DNA from: Actinokineospora bangkokensis
GTDB lineage: Bacteria; Actinomycetota; Actinomycetes; Mycobacteriales; Pseudonocardiaceae
Assembly: GCF_001940455.1 (NCBI RefSeq)
Contig: NZ_MKQR01000005.1
Location: 132,319 to 196,318 of the forward strand
Direction: 5' to 3'
Length of the DNA stretch: 64,000 bases
The notes under the pieces are model-generated. The model searched no databases. It saw only the letters and a list, made by a program, of their open reading frames with translations, and was not told the origin of the DNA. Positions 43,505 to 52,608 of the stretch are shown here, piece after piece. Numbering within the stretch: the first letter of the stretch is position 1; every line of letters begins with the position of its first letter. A program made the position numbers and the translations under genes.

Positions 43505-44311
43505 TCAGCCCGCGGGCTGGCACGTCGGGCACCACCACGTCTCCCGCCCGTGCGCGGTCTGCCCCGCGGGCCGGAACGCGATCGGCGTGCCGCAGCGCAA
43601 GCACGGCCGCCGCGCCCGCCCGTAGACCCAGTGCCTCGGGGAACGCCGCCCGGTTGTGTTCTGCCCCGGGTTCGCGCGCACGGCGTAGTGCAACCGCTCG
43701 CGCGCGTCGGTGAGCAGCGGCCCCACGCCGTCGACGCCGCCCGCGGCCCGCCACGGGTTGACGTGGTGCAGGAACAGCATCTCCTGGGCCCACATGTTGC
43801 CGAGCCCCGCCACCCGCCGCTGGTCGAGCAGCGCGGCGACGATCGCCTGCTCACCCGCCGCGGCGACCCTCGCCACCGCGGTGCTGATGCTGTCGTCGCC
43901 CTCGGTGTCCGCGCCCAGCAGGTCAGGCCCGAGGTGCCCCACCACCGCGTGCTCGTCCCGCGTGCGCACCACGGTCAGCACCGGCAACCCGACGCCGACC
44001 AGCGTCCGCCCGTCCGCCAGGTGCAGCGCGACCCGCACCTGCGCCGCCACCCGCGGCGGCAAGCGCTTGCCCGGTCGCAGCACCGACCACGACCCGCTCA
44101 TCCGCAGGTGCGAGTGGACGGTCACCCCGCCGTCGGTCCGCATCAGCAGGTGCTTGCCCCGGGGCCGCCACGCCACGATCCGCTGCCCGCCCAGCTCGAC
44201 GGTGGCGAACCGCGGGTGTCGCACGTCGCTGCGGACGATCACCGCCCCCGCGGTCGCGGCGTCGAGCCGCGCCGCCAGCCGCGCGATGCTGTCCCCCTCC
44301 GCCACCCCCAC
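43505..44311 (-). CDS. Fpg/Nei-family DNA glycosylase (Nei2-like) with altered N terminus
   Basis: 266-268 residues. Base-excision repair glycosylase of the mycobacterial Nei2 type: RGKHLLMRTDGGVTVHSHLRMSG, helix-two-turn-helix segment LLDQRRVAGLGNMWAQE, RSPRHWVYGRAR and a C-terminal zinc finger (CLRCG ... WWCPTC). Family members begin M-P-E-G, with proline as the catalytic nucleophile. Here the codons read V-G-V-A-E-G-D, so after initiation at GTG 44305 alanine takes its place while the glutamate is kept. Activity may be changed or lost. Start 44311 or 44305. Confidence 0.85.
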   Translation of the reverse strand: MGVAEGDSIARLAARLDAATAGAVIVRSDVRHPRFATVELGGQRIVAWRPRGKHLLMRTDGGVTVHSHLRMSGSWSVLRPGKRLPPRVAAQVRVALHLADGRTLVGVGLPVLTVVRTRDEHAVVGHLGPDLLGADTEGDDSISTAVARVAAAGEQAIVAALLDQRRVAGLGNMWAQEMLFLHHVNPWRAAGGVDGVGPLLTDARERLHYAVRANPGQNTTGRRSPRHWVYGRARRPCLRCGTPIAFRPAGQTAHGRETWWCPTCQPAG

Positions 44312-44444
44312 ATCGTCGCCCGTCCCGCGCCGCCGCGCAGGGTGCTTCCCGGAGGGGCGGCGTCAGCTGTTGTGCCGCGCTGCCCCGGGCGGTATGGGGG
44401 CCGTGGGGGACGGTGCCGGGTGGGGGCGGGTATGTGGAAATCAG

Positions 44445-45161
44445 CTAGGACATCTCGCGCAGGATCTGGTCCAGGCGCCGCAGGACCTTGAGCTGGGCGG
44501 GGTTGTACAGCTCGACGAGGGCGTGGGCGATGGTGTTGCCCGCCACGGCGGGGCCGTGGGGGGAGTCCGACGTGGGGTCGACGGCCCAGGGGTGCGCGTC
44601 GCGGATGCGGCGGACCACGGGGGCCATCCGCTCCGCGAGGCGGTTGACGGTGGCGTCGTCGGCGTCCGGAGGGAGCCCGTCGAACTCCTCGTCGGTCTCC
44701 TGGGGTTCGGCGACCAGCTCGCGGAACAGCTCGGCGGTCCGCTGGCTGAACACCGTCGAGTAGACCATGAGCAGGGCCTGGTTGGTCTCCGACAGGTTCC
44801 GCGACAGCGGCGCGAACTCGGTCGGCAGGTGCATCGGCGCCCGGTGGCGCAGGATCACGGCCAGCTCCGCGCGCACCCGGTTCAGCCGCTCGACCGTGGC
44901 CGCCAGCTCGGCGTCGAGCACCCGGATCGCCTCATCCGGCTCCTGGTCGGCCCGGCCCAACGCCGCGACCTGCGACAACGGCACCCCGAGGTCGCTCAGC
45001 CGCTTGATCTGCAACAACCGCACCAGGTGCGCCACCCGGTACTGCTTGTACCCGTTGGCCGCCCGCTCCGGCACCTCCAGCAGCCCGACCTCGTGGTAGT
45101 GCCGCACCGCCTTCACCGTCGTGCCCGCCAGCTCGGCGAGCTGCCGAGTGCTCCACGCCAT
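44445..45161 (-). CDS. MerR-family regulator
   Basis: 238 residues from ATG 45161, five bases after GGGGAGG. The N-terminal MerR winged helix is clear: STRQLAELAGTTVKAVRHYH, EVGLLEVPERAANGYKQYR, LVRLLQIKRLSDLGVPLSQV. The C-terminal ~130 residues are helical and end with ALVELYNPAQLKVLRRLDQI; they lack cysteine metal sites, so a drug- or metabolite-sensing role is more likely than a metal one. No divergent target gene is adjacent. Confidence 0.88.
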   Translation of the reverse strand: MAWSTRQLAELAGTTVKAVRHYHEVGLLEVPERAANGYKQYRVAHLVRLLQIKRLSDLGVPLSQVAALGRADQEPDEAIRVLDAELAATVERLNRVRAELAVILRHRAPMHLPTEFAPLSRNLSETNQALLMVYSTVFSQRTAELFRELVAEPQETDEEFDGLPPDADDATVNRLAERMAPVVRRIRDAHPWAVDPTSDSPHGPAVAGNTIAHALVELYNPAQLKVLRRLDQILREMS

Positions 45162-45278
45162 GCCCGCCTCCCCGATCAGTTGCCCCCAGTCCACACCCTG
45201 CCCCTGGGGCACGGTCAAGCCGCACCCGTGCCGTCGCCTCGGACCCCGGGCCGCCAGCGCACCAGCTCGGGGCGTCGG

Positions 45279-45641
45279 TCACAGCCAGGTGGTCGACAGC
45301 CAGGCCGTCGCCGCCGCGGCGAGCAGGAGGGTGGTGTTGAGGGTGACCTGGCGATCGCCCATCCGCAGGTGGACGGCGGTGGCGCCGACCTGGAGCAGCG
45401 CGAACCCGAGGGCGGCGGCCAGGGCCAGCCACGGCGCGATCCCGCTGAGCGGGGGGAGGACCAGCCCGACCGCGCCTAGGGCCTCCAGCACGCCGAGCGC
45501 CCGCACGACCGGCATCGGGGTGGTGTCCACCCACGCCATCACCGGTCGCAGCTGGTCGCGGGTCCGGGCCACCTTGGCGGCGCCGGCGTAGAGGTAGAAC
45601 AGGGCCAGCAGGGTGGCGAGCACCCAGTACGCGGCGGTCAC
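45279..45641 (-). CDS. DoxX-like membrane protein
   Basis: 120 residues, four predicted membrane helices (YWVLATLLALFYLYAGAAKV, VVRALGVLEALGAVGLVLPP, IAPWLALAAALGFALLQVGA, TLLLAAAATAWL). The segment LYAGAAKVARTRDQLRPVMA is typical of DoxX-like proteins. The GTG start overlaps the stop of the cupin gene (GTGA), so the two are co-translated. Function unknown. Confidence 0.85.
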   Translation of the reverse strand: MTAAYWVLATLLALFYLYAGAAKVARTRDQLRPVMAWVDTTPMPVVRALGVLEALGAVGLVLPPLSGIAPWLALAAALGFALLQVGATAVHLRMGDRQVTLNTTLLLAAAATAWLSTTWL

Positions 45642-46096
45642 CACACCGGCTCGGTGGCGTAGCGGCGCATCACCTCGGCGTTCGCCTCGGGGGTCAGCAC
45701 GCCGTCGCGGGCGATGATCGCCTGGAGGTCGCGGAAGTACTGCACGTACCGCTGGGGGGTGAACGTGCTGAGCATGACGGCGGGTTCGTCGGTGGTGTTG
45801 GCGAAGGTGTGCGGTGCCCCGGGCGGGACCACCACCAGGGTGCCGGGGGTGGCGTCGTGGTCCTGGTCCCCGACGGTGAACCGGATGGTGCCGGAGATGA
45901 CGTAGAAGCTCTCGTCGTGCTCGGCGTGGCGGTGCTGGCGGGGGCCGGGGGTGCGCGGGGCGAGGACGGACTCCGCGATGCCGAGGCGGTGGCCGGTGGT
46001 GCTGCCGTCCTCCAGGACGCGCATGCGGGTGGGGCCCAGGGCGATGACCTCGCCGTCGTCCGGGCCGGTGATGGAGACGGGGTTCGAGTTGTCCAC
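45638..46096 (-). CDS. Cupin-domain protein
   Basis: 152 residues. Single cupin: first motif GPRQHRHAEHDESFYVISGT (metal-binding histidines and glutamate) and second motif TPGTLVVVPPGAPHTFAN. Such proteins may be dioxygenases, isomerases or binding proteins; the C-terminal YVQYFRDLQAIIARDG tail is common in small actinobacterial cupins. GTG start with no good ribosome site. Divergent from the LysR gene 80 bp away, which may control it. Confidence 0.85.
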   Translation of the reverse strand: MDNSNPVSITGPDDGEVIALGPTRMRVLEDGSTTGHRLGIAESVLAPRTPGPRQHRHAEHDESFYVISGTIRFTVGDQDHDATPGTLVVVPPGAPHTFANTTDEPAVMLSTFTPQRYVQYFRDLQAIIARDGVLTPEANAEVMRRYATEPVW

Positions 46097-46164
46097 GCCC
46101 CCATCGAACGGCCGCGGCGCCCGGGGTGTCCAAGACCTGTTCTGGTCGGCCGATGCCCGCTCGG

Positions 46165-46176
46165 TATCGTCGCAGC
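46165..46176 (+). promoter_or_regulatory. Leaderless-type promoter of the LysR gene
   Basis: TATCGT (46165-46170) ends six bases before the GTG at 46177; no Shine-Dalgarno is present. Confidence 0.45.
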
Positions 46177-47028
46177 GTGGAGCTCCGCACGCTGCGCTAC
46201 TTCCTCGCCGTCGCCGAGGAGCTGCACTTCGGGCGGGCCGCGGCCCGGCTGCACATGAGCCAGCCGCCGCTGAGCCGGGCCGTGCGGCGGCTGGAGGCCG
46301 AGGTCGGCGCCGCGCTGTTCGACCGCTCGCCCGCCGGGGTGGCGCTGACCGCCGCCGGGGCGGTGCTGCTGCCCGAGGCCCGCGCCCTGCTGGAGCAGGC
46401 CGACCGGGTGCGGGCGCGGGTGGCCGCCGCGGCCGGGGACGCGGGCATCGTCGTCGGCCTCTTGGGCGACACGACCGACCCCGGTGTCACCCGCCTCGCG
46501 GGCGACTACCGCCGCGGGTACCCGCACGTCGAGGTCACCGTCCGCGAGACCGACCTGACCGACCCCACCTGCGGCCTGCGGGCCCGCCTCGTCGACGTCG
46601 CGCTGACCCGGGCCCCGTTCGACGAGACCGGGCTGGTCGTGCGGGAGCTGCGCGCGGACCCGGTGGGCGCCGTGCTGCGCACCGACGACCCGCTGGCCGG
46701 GCGCGGCGCCCTGCACCTGGCCGACCTGGCCGACCGCGACTGGTTCGTCTTCCCCGAGGGCACCGACCCCCGGTGGCAGTCCTACTGGAACGGTGGGCGG
46801 CCGCGCCGGGGGCCCGTGGTGCGCGCGGTGCACGAGTGCCAGCAGGCCGTCCTGTGGAACGGCACGGTCGGCATGGCGCCACTGGGGCACGAGCAGGTGG
46901 CCGGGCTCACCTTCGTGCCGGTGGTCGACATGGCGCCCAGCCGCGTGGTGCTCGCCTGGAACGCCGACGACGCGAACCCGCTGGTGCGCTCCTTCGCCCG
47001 GCTCGCCGCCACCGCCTACCGGGGCTGA
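46177..47028 (+). CDS. LysR-family regulator
   Basis: 283 residues from GTG 46177. N-terminal helix-turn-helix VELRTLRYFLAVAEELHFGR, ARLHMSQPPLSRAVRRLEAE, FDRSPAGVALTAAGAVLL, followed by a periplasmic-binding-like effector domain. It is divergent from the cupin-DoxX pair with 80 bp between starts, the usual arrangement for a LysR activator and its target. The inducer cannot be predicted. Confidence 0.9.
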   Translation: MELRTLRYFLAVAEELHFGRAAARLHMSQPPLSRAVRRLEAEVGAALFDRSPAGVALTAAGAVLLPEARALLEQADRVRARVAAAAGDAGIVVGLLGDTTDPGVTRLAGDYRRGYPHVEVTVRETDLTDPTCGLRARLVDVALTRAPFDETGLVVRELRADPVGAVLRTDDPLAGRGALHLADLADRDWFVFPEGTDPRWQSYWNGGRPRRGPVVRAVHECQQAVLWNGTVGMAPLGHEQVAGLTFVPVVDMAPSRVVLAWNADDANPLVRSFARLAATAYRG

Positions 47029-47113
47029 ACCGGCCCGCCCCCGCGCGCCGGTGGGACGGGCTCCGGTTCCGTAGGATGGCCGGGCCGGTGCGGTGGCGGA
47101 GATGAGGAGTCCG

Positions 47114-50100
47114 GTGCGCTCTGATGACGTTGTGGCCACACCGGAGGACGGGCCGGTGCCGGACGTGTTCGCCGCGGACCCGCGGATCGGCCGGGACCTG
47201 GTGCGGGTGGACTGGGCGGCCACCCCGCTGGGCGCCCCCGACGGCTGGCCGCAGAGCCTGCGCACGACGGTGAGCATCCTGCTGTCCTCGCGGTTCCCCA
47301 TGTGGATGGCCTGGGGCCCGGAGCTGACGTTCTTCTGCAACGACGCCTACCGGCGCGACACCCTGGGCCGCAAGTACCCGTGGGCGCTGGGCAGGCCCGC
47401 CCGGGAGGTGTGGGCGGAGATCTGGGGCGACATCGGGCCGCGGGTGGCCTCGGTGCTCGACACCGGCCAGGCGACCTGGGACGAGGCGCTGCTGCTGTTC
47501 CTGGAGCGCTCCGGGTACGTGGAGGAGAGCTACCACACGTTCTCCTACAGCCCGCTGCAGGACGACGAGGACCAGGTCGTCGGCATGCTGTGCGTGGTCA
47601 GCGAGGACACCGAGCGGGTGATCAGCGAGCGGCGGATGGCCACCCTGCGCGACCTGGGCTCGGACTACAGCGTGCTGCGCAGCGAGCGGCAGGTGCTGGC
47701 CTTCACCGACCAGCAGCTCGGGCGCAACCTGCGCGACCTGCCCTTCGCCGCGACCTACCTGTTCGACGAGGCGGGCACCGCGGTGCCCACCGGGTCCTCG
47801 GGCATCGGGGCCACCCGGGCGCTGACCAGCGACCCCGGCGCGTGGCCGGTGGCGGAGGTCCAGGACGGGCAGTCGGTGCTGCTCGACCTCGACCCCGACC
47901 GGTTCCCCGACCCGCCGCGCGGGGACTGGGCGGAACCCGCGGTGCGGGCGCTGGTGGTGCCGCTGCGCCAGCAGGGCGCGGCGCCGTTCGGGTTCCTCGT
48001 CGCCGGGCTCAACCGCTACCGCGAGCTGGACGGGGCCTACCGGGGCTTCCTGGAGCTGGTCGCCGGGCACATCGCGACCGGCATCGTCAGCGCGCGCAGC
48101 TTCCAGGCCCAGCAGCGCCGCGCCGAGGAGCTCGCCGCGCTCGACCGGGCCAAGACCACGTTCTTCTCCAACATCAGCCACGAGTTCCGCACCCCGCTCA
48201 CGCTGATCATGGGCCCGGTGGCCGAGCTGCGCGCCCGCGAGGACACCGGGCTCGACCAGCGGGCCAGGACCGAACTGGACGTGGTGCACCGCAACGGGCT
48301 GCGGCTGAGCAAGCTGGTCACCACCCTGCTCGACTTCTCCCGCATCGAGGCGGGCCGGATGCGGGCCAGCTACGCCCCGACCGACCTCGCCGCGGCCACC
48401 GCCGACCTGGCCAGCGTGTTCCGCTCGGCGGTGGAGGCCGCGGGCCTGCGGTTCACCGTGGACTGCGCGCCACTGGGCGAGCCCGTCCACCTCGACCAGG
48501 ACATGTGGGAGAAGATCGTCTTCAACCTGCTGTCCAACGCGCTCAAGTTCACCTTCGACGGCGAGGTCGCCGTCACCGCCCGCCGCGACGGCGCGCACGC
48601 GGTGGTCACCGTGCGCGACACCGGCGTCGGCGTGCCCGAGGCCGAGATGCCCCGGCTGTTCGAGCGCTTCCACCGCATCGAGAACTCCCGCGCGCGCTCG
48701 CACGAGGGCAGCGGCATCGGGCTGGCCCTGGTGCGCGAGCTGGTGGACCTGCACGGGGGCACCATCACCGCCGAGAGCACCGAGGGCGCGGGGACGACCT
48801 TCACCATCCGGCTGCCCTTCGGCACCGCGCACCTGCCCGCGGACGCCACCGCCCCCGCCGAGCGCCCCGCGCGCACCGGCGAGACCGGCGAGCAGTACGT
48901 CCAGGAGGCGCTGCGCTGGCTGCCCGGGGCGGGCGCCGAGCCCGAGGTGCCGCTGGGCCCGGACGCGCCGGAGTCGGGGGCGCCGGTGCGGGTGCTCATC
49001 GCCGACGACAACGCCGACATGCGCGACTACCTGGGCAGGCTGTTGCGCGGCGCGGGCTACCAGGTCGAGGCCGTCGTCGACGGCCTGCGGGCGCTGGAGG
49101 CCGTCCGCGCCGAGCAGCCGGACCTGGTGGTCAGCGACGTGATGATGCCGGGCCTGGACGGGTTGGCCCTGGTCGGGGCGCTGCGCGGGGACGCGCGCAC
49201 CGCCGCGGTCCCGGTGCTGCTGCTGTCGGCGCGGGCCGGGCAGGAGGCCTCCATCGAGGGCTTCCGCGCGGGTGCCGACGACTACCTGGTCAAGCCGTTC
49301 GCCGCCGCCGAGCTGCTGGCCAGGGTGCGCTCCACGGTGGAGCTGTCGCGGCTGCGCGCCCACCACGCCCGCTGGCGCACCGCCCTGGTCGACTCGCTGC
49401 AGGAGGCGTTCTTCGTCTGCGACGAGGACGGCGCCGTCATCGAGATCAACTCCGCCTTCACCGACATCCTGGGCTACGGCCCGGAGGGCCTGCCCTACCG
49501 GCCGACCCACCCGTGGTGGCCGGACCCGGACACCGACCCCGAGCAGCACGACGAGGTCGCCGACGCCTTCGCGCTGCTGATGGCCGCCGAGCACGGCAGC
49601 TACACCATCCCCGTCACCCACCGCGACGGGCACCGGCTGTGGGTCACCGCGAGCTTCAACGACGCCGAGGACCCCGACACCGGCCGCCGGATCACCGTGG
49701 GCACCTTCCGCGACACCACCGCCGAGCACTACGCGGTGCAGCGCCAGGGCGCGCTGGCCGCGCTCAACAGCCAGCTCGCCCAGGCCGACACCACCGCCGA
49801 AGCGCTGGCCGGGGCGGTCGCGGCGCTGCGCGGGACGTGGCAGGCGCGCCGGGTCCTGGCCGTCGTGCTGCCCGGGGACGAGGCGCCGGGGGAGCACCCG
49901 CCGGAGCCGGAGGTGGTGGGCGCGGGCAGTGGTACCCGGTGGGTCGACCTGCCCGACGAGGTCCGCGCGGCCATCGGCGAGCACCGCCGCGGCGACCTGC
50001 TCACCGCCACCACCAGCGGCGCGAGCGCGGCGAGCATCGCCGTGCAGCACCCCCGCGGCGTGCTGGCGGTGTGGGTCGAGCTGGCCGAGCAGCGCCCGTT

Positions 50101-51262
50101 CACCCCGGAGGACCAGACGCTGCTGACGATGCTGGCCGGGCGGCTCGGCCAGGGGCTCGCCCGCATGCACGCCCTCGACCAGCAGCGCGAGACCGCGCTG
50201 GCGCTCCAGCACGCCATCCTCGGCCCGCAGCGCCTGCCGATCGGCTTCGCCGTGCGCTACCAGCCCGCCACCAGCCCCCTGCAGGTCGGCGGCGACTGGT
50301 ACGACGTGATCGACCTCGACGACGGGCGCATCGGCCTGGTGGTGGGGGACTGCGTCGGGCACGGCCTGGCGGCCGCCACCGTGATGGGGCAGCTGCGCAG
50401 CGCCTGCCGCGCGCTGCTGCTGGAGCACCCCGACCCCAGCGCCGCGCTCGCGGGCATGGACCGGTTCGCCTCCCGGCTCACCGGGGCCAAGTGCACCACG
50501 GCGTTCTGCGCGGTGCTCGACCCGGAGACCGGCGAGCTGGTCTACTCCGGCGCCGGGCACCCGCCCCCGGTGGTGGTGCACGCCGACAGCACCACCACGA
50601 CCCTGCAGGAGGCGAGCACGATCCCGCTCGGCCTGCGCCCCGGCCGCCCGCGCCCGGCGGCCAGGGTCGTCCTGCCGCCGCGCTCGACCCTGCTGCTCTA
50701 CACCGACGGCCTCGTCGAGCGCAGGCGCAGCCCGCTGGACGAGGGGATCGCCCGCGCGGGCGACCTGGTCGCCGCCGGGCGCGCGGAGTCACCGGAGGAA
50801 CTGGCCGACCGGCTCATGTCCCGGCTGGCCCCGGCCGACGGCTACGAGGACGACGTCGCCCTGCTGCTCTACCGGCACCCGGCGCCGCTGCACATGGACC
50901 TCACCGCCGACGCCGAGGACATCGCCCCGGCCCGCGGCGCGCTGCGCGGGTGGCTGAACCGCTGCGGGCTGGACCCCGTGCAGGTCCAGAACATCCTGGT
51001 CGCCGCCGGGGAGGCCGTCACCAACGCCATCGAGCACGGCCACCGCGAGTCCCCCGGCGGCCGCGTCCTGCTGCGCGCCGCCGCCCTGATCGACGCCCTG
51101 CACATCACCGTCACCGACACCGGCAGCTGGAAGCTCCCCAACCCCCAGCAGAACCCGCACCGCGGCCGGGGCATCACCCTCATGCGGGCGCTGATGAACG
51201 ACGTCACGATCGAGTCGGACACCACCGGCACCACCGTCCACCTCCACACGAGGATCGCCTGA
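47114..51262 (+). CDS. Giant hybrid sensor: PAS-GAF-histidine kinase-receiver-PAS-GAF-SpoIIE-HATPase
   Basis: About 1382 residues. Order: PAS (~45-165), GAF (~190-340), HisKA with H356 in NISHEFRTPLT, HATPase_c (LLSNALKFTFDG to GIGLALVRELV), receiver (~625-745, phosphoacceptor D675 in VVSDVMMPGLDG, lysine in LVKPFAA), PAS (~755-870), GAF, SpoIIE phosphatase (GGDWYDV, VGDCVGHG, YTDGLVERR, EDDVALLL), and C-terminal anti-sigma-type ATPase (VAAGEAVTNAIEHGH, GRGITLMRAL). One chain thus joins phosphorelay input to both phosphatase and kinase arms of partner switching. The STAS gene overlaps its stop. GTG 47114 is chosen for the GAGGAG five bases before; GTG 47093 and ATG 47102 are alternatives. Confidence 0.9.
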   Translation: MRSDDVVATPEDGPVPDVFAADPRIGRDLVRVDWAATPLGAPDGWPQSLRTTVSILLSSRFPMWMAWGPELTFFCNDAYRRDTLGRKYPWALGRPAREVWAEIWGDIGPRVASVLDTGQATWDEALLLFLERSGYVEESYHTFSYSPLQDDEDQVVGMLCVVSEDTERVISERRMATLRDLGSDYSVLRSERQVLAFTDQQLGRNLRDLPFAATYLFDEAGTAVPTGSSGIGATRALTSDPGAWPVAEVQDGQSVLLDLDPDRFPDPPRGDWAEPAVRALVVPLRQQGAAPFGFLVAGLNRYRELDGAYRGFLELVAGHIATGIVSARSFQAQQRRAEELAALDRAKTTFFSNISHEFRTPLTLIMGPVAELRAREDTGLDQRARTELDVVHRNGLRLSKLVTTLLDFSRIEAGRMRASYAPTDLAAATADLASVFRSAVEAAGLRFTVDCAPLGEPVHLDQDMWEKIVFNLLSNALKFTFDGEVAVTARRDGAHAVVTVRDTGVGVPEAEMPRLFERFHRIENSRARSHEGSGIGLALVRELVDLHGGTITAESTEGAGTTFTIRLPFGTAHLPADATAPAERPARTGETGEQYVQEALRWLPGAGAEPEVPLGPDAPESGAPVRVLIADDNADMRDYLGRLLRGAGYQVEAVVDGLRALEAVRAEQPDLVVSDVMMPGLDGLALVGALRGDARTAAVPVLLLSARAGQEASIEGFRAGADDYLVKPFAAAELLARVRSTVELSRLRAHHARWRTALVDSLQEAFFVCDEDGAVIEINSAFTDILGYGPEGLPYRPTHPWWPDPDTDPEQHDEVADAFALLMAAEHGSYTIPVTHRDGHRLWVTASFNDAEDPDTGRRITVGTFRDTTAEHYAVQRQGALAALNSQLAQADTTAEALAGAVAALRGTWQARRVLAVVLPGDEAPGEHPPEPEVVGAGSGTRWVDLPDEVRAAIGEHRRGDLLTATTSGASAASIAVQHPRGVLAVWVELAEQRPFTPEDQTLLTMLAGRLGQGLARMHALDQQRETALALQHAILGPQRLPIGFAVRYQPATSPLQVGGDWYDVIDLDDGRIGLVVGDCVGHGLAAATVMGQLRSACRALLLEHPDPSAALAGMDRFASRLTGAKCTTAFCAVLDPETGELVYSGAGHPPPVVVHADSTTTTLQEASTIPLGLRPGRPRPAARVVLPPRSTLLLYTDGLVERRRSPLDEGIARAGDLVAAGRAESPEELADRLMSRLAPADGYEDDVALLLYRHPAPLHMDLTADAEDIAPARGALRGWLNRCGLDPVQVQNILVAAGEAVTNAIEHGHRESPGGRVLLRAAALIDALHITVTDTGSWKLPNPQQNPHRGRGITLMRALMNDVTIESDTTGTTVHLHTRIA

Positions 51263-51564
51263 TGCCCACCCCGCTCACCCTCACCACCCGCACCACCGAC
51301 GGCGCCACCACCCTCGTCGCCGAGGGTGAGGTCGACCTGAGCAACAACGCCACGTTCACCCGCGCCCTCACCGACGCCATCACCACCGCGGCCCCGCACC
51401 CGCTCACCCTCGACCTGCGCCAGGTCGACTTCCTCGACAGCGGGGCCATCCACACCCTGTTCACCCACGTCGACGACCTCCGCCTGGTCGCGGGCCCCCT
51501 CCTCATGCCCATCCTCACCATCAGCGGCCTTGCCGAACTGGCCACCATCGACCAACCCGGCTGA
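51262..51564 (+). CDS. STAS-domain anti-anti-sigma factor (third), partner of the hybrid sensor
   Basis: 100 residues from the ATG overlapping the sensor stop (TGATG). STAS core: TTLVAEGEVDLSNNATFTRA, LTLDLRQVDFLDSGAIHTLF with the DSG phosphorylation region, then LRLVAGPLLMPILTISGL. It is the obvious substrate of both the SpoIIE phosphatase and the C-terminal kinase-like domain of the upstream protein. Confidence 0.88.
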   Translation: MPTPLTLTTRTTDGATTLVAEGEVDLSNNATFTRALTDAITTAAPHPLTLDLRQVDFLDSGAIHTLFTHVDDLRLVAGPLLMPILTISGLAELATIDQPG

Positions 51565-51687
51565 CCCCCGGCACCCGCGCTCCCACCAGGACGGACAGCC
51601 GACCCCGGCGCCGGGCCTTCACGTCTGGCCCGGGGGAGTAGCCTGCCCCGGCCGACCCGCCGGGGGCGGCGCGCGAGGGGAGCAAGG

Positions 51688-52563
51688 GTGACCACACTGG
51701 ACCGGCCGGGGATCACCACGGGCGTCGGGCTGACCGCCGTGATCGTGGCCGCTGCCCGGGCGATCGCGGCGAGCCGCCCCGGCAGCCTGTCCCGCGACGA
51801 CTACGCCGAGCGCTTCGTCCGGGCGGTGCCGACCCCGGTGGCGGTGCCCACCCGCTTCGACCAGGTCGTCGGCGGCGACCGCGATCCGCTGTGGGGCCGG
51901 TGCTACCGCTTCTTCGACCTGCGCACCCGGGTGTTCGACGACTTCGTGGTCGACCGCGTGGCCTGCGGCGCGCGGCAGGTGGTCGTGCTCGGGGCGGGCC
52001 TGGACTCCCGGGCCGTGCGGCTGGACCTGCCCGAGGACTGCGCGGTGTACGAACTGGACCTGCCCGACGTGCTGGAGTTCAAGCGCCGCGCCTTGGCGGG
52101 CATGGCGGCGAGCCCCGCCGCGTCGCTGAACTTCGTCGGCGTCGACCTGCGCGGCGCGTGGGCGGGCCCGCTGCGCGCGGCGGGGTTCGACCCGACGCGC
52201 CCGTCCGCCTGGTTGGCGGAAGGCCTGTTCCCCTACCTCTCGGCCGCCGCCGAGCGCGCGATCCTCACCGCCGTCGACTCGCTGGCGTCCCCGGGCAGCG
52301 CCTTCTGCTTCGAGAGCATCCCGGGTCACCGCCCCCACGGCGAGGCGGGCGCCGCCTACGTCGAGATCAAGAACCGGCTCGGGCTCGACATCGCCGCCCT
52401 GTTCAACACCGAACCCCGACCGTCCTCACTGGACGTCCTGGCGGCGACCGGGTGGCGCGGGAGCTGCGTGCCGTCGATGGAGCACGGCACCAGGCACGGC
52501 GGCGGCCCCGGCCCCGAGGACGGCTTCGTCGACTTCCACTGGACCACCGTCGACAAGACCTGA
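51688..52563 (+). CDS. SAM-dependent methyltransferase of the PPM/LCMT family
   Basis: 291 residues, GTG with GAGGGGAGCAAG upstream. Putative S-adenosylmethionine-dependent carboxyl/O-methyltransferase of the TIGR00027 group, abundant in actinobacteria. Motifs: VVVLGAGLDSRAVRLDLP (SAM-binding), VYELDLPDVLEFKRRAL (acidic loop), FVGVDLRGAW and WLAEGLFPYLS. Substrate unknown. A long hairpin follows the gene. Confidence 0.9.
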   Translation: MTTLDRPGITTGVGLTAVIVAAARAIAASRPGSLSRDDYAERFVRAVPTPVAVPTRFDQVVGGDRDPLWGRCYRFFDLRTRVFDDFVVDRVACGARQVVVLGAGLDSRAVRLDLPEDCAVYELDLPDVLEFKRRALAGMAASPAASLNFVGVDLRGAWAGPLRAAGFDPTRPSAWLAEGLFPYLSAAAERAILTAVDSLASPGSAFCFESIPGHRPHGEAGAAYVEIKNRLGLDIAALFNTEPRPSSLDVLAATGWRGSCVPSMEHGTRHGGGPGPEDGFVDFHWTTVDKT

Positions 52564-52565
52564 CC

Positions 52566-52605
52566 CCGCGGGCGCACCCCGCCCCGCGGCGGGATGCGCC
52601 CGCGG
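52566..52605. terminator. Long bidirectional hairpin terminator
   Basis: CCGCGGGCGCA (52566-52576) pairs with TGCGCCCGCGG (52595-52605). Inside, CCCGCC pairs with GGCGGG around a CCGC loop, giving a nearly continuous 17-bp stem with one mismatch. It separates the methyltransferase (+) from the convergent small gene (-). Confidence 0.85.
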
Positions 52606-52608
52606 CGC

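Noticed and set aside
43506-43519. Perfect palindrome CAGCCCGCGGGCTG as terminator
   Set aside because: It has no loop and lies in the last codons of the Nei-type gene; chance is likely in such GC-rich DNA.
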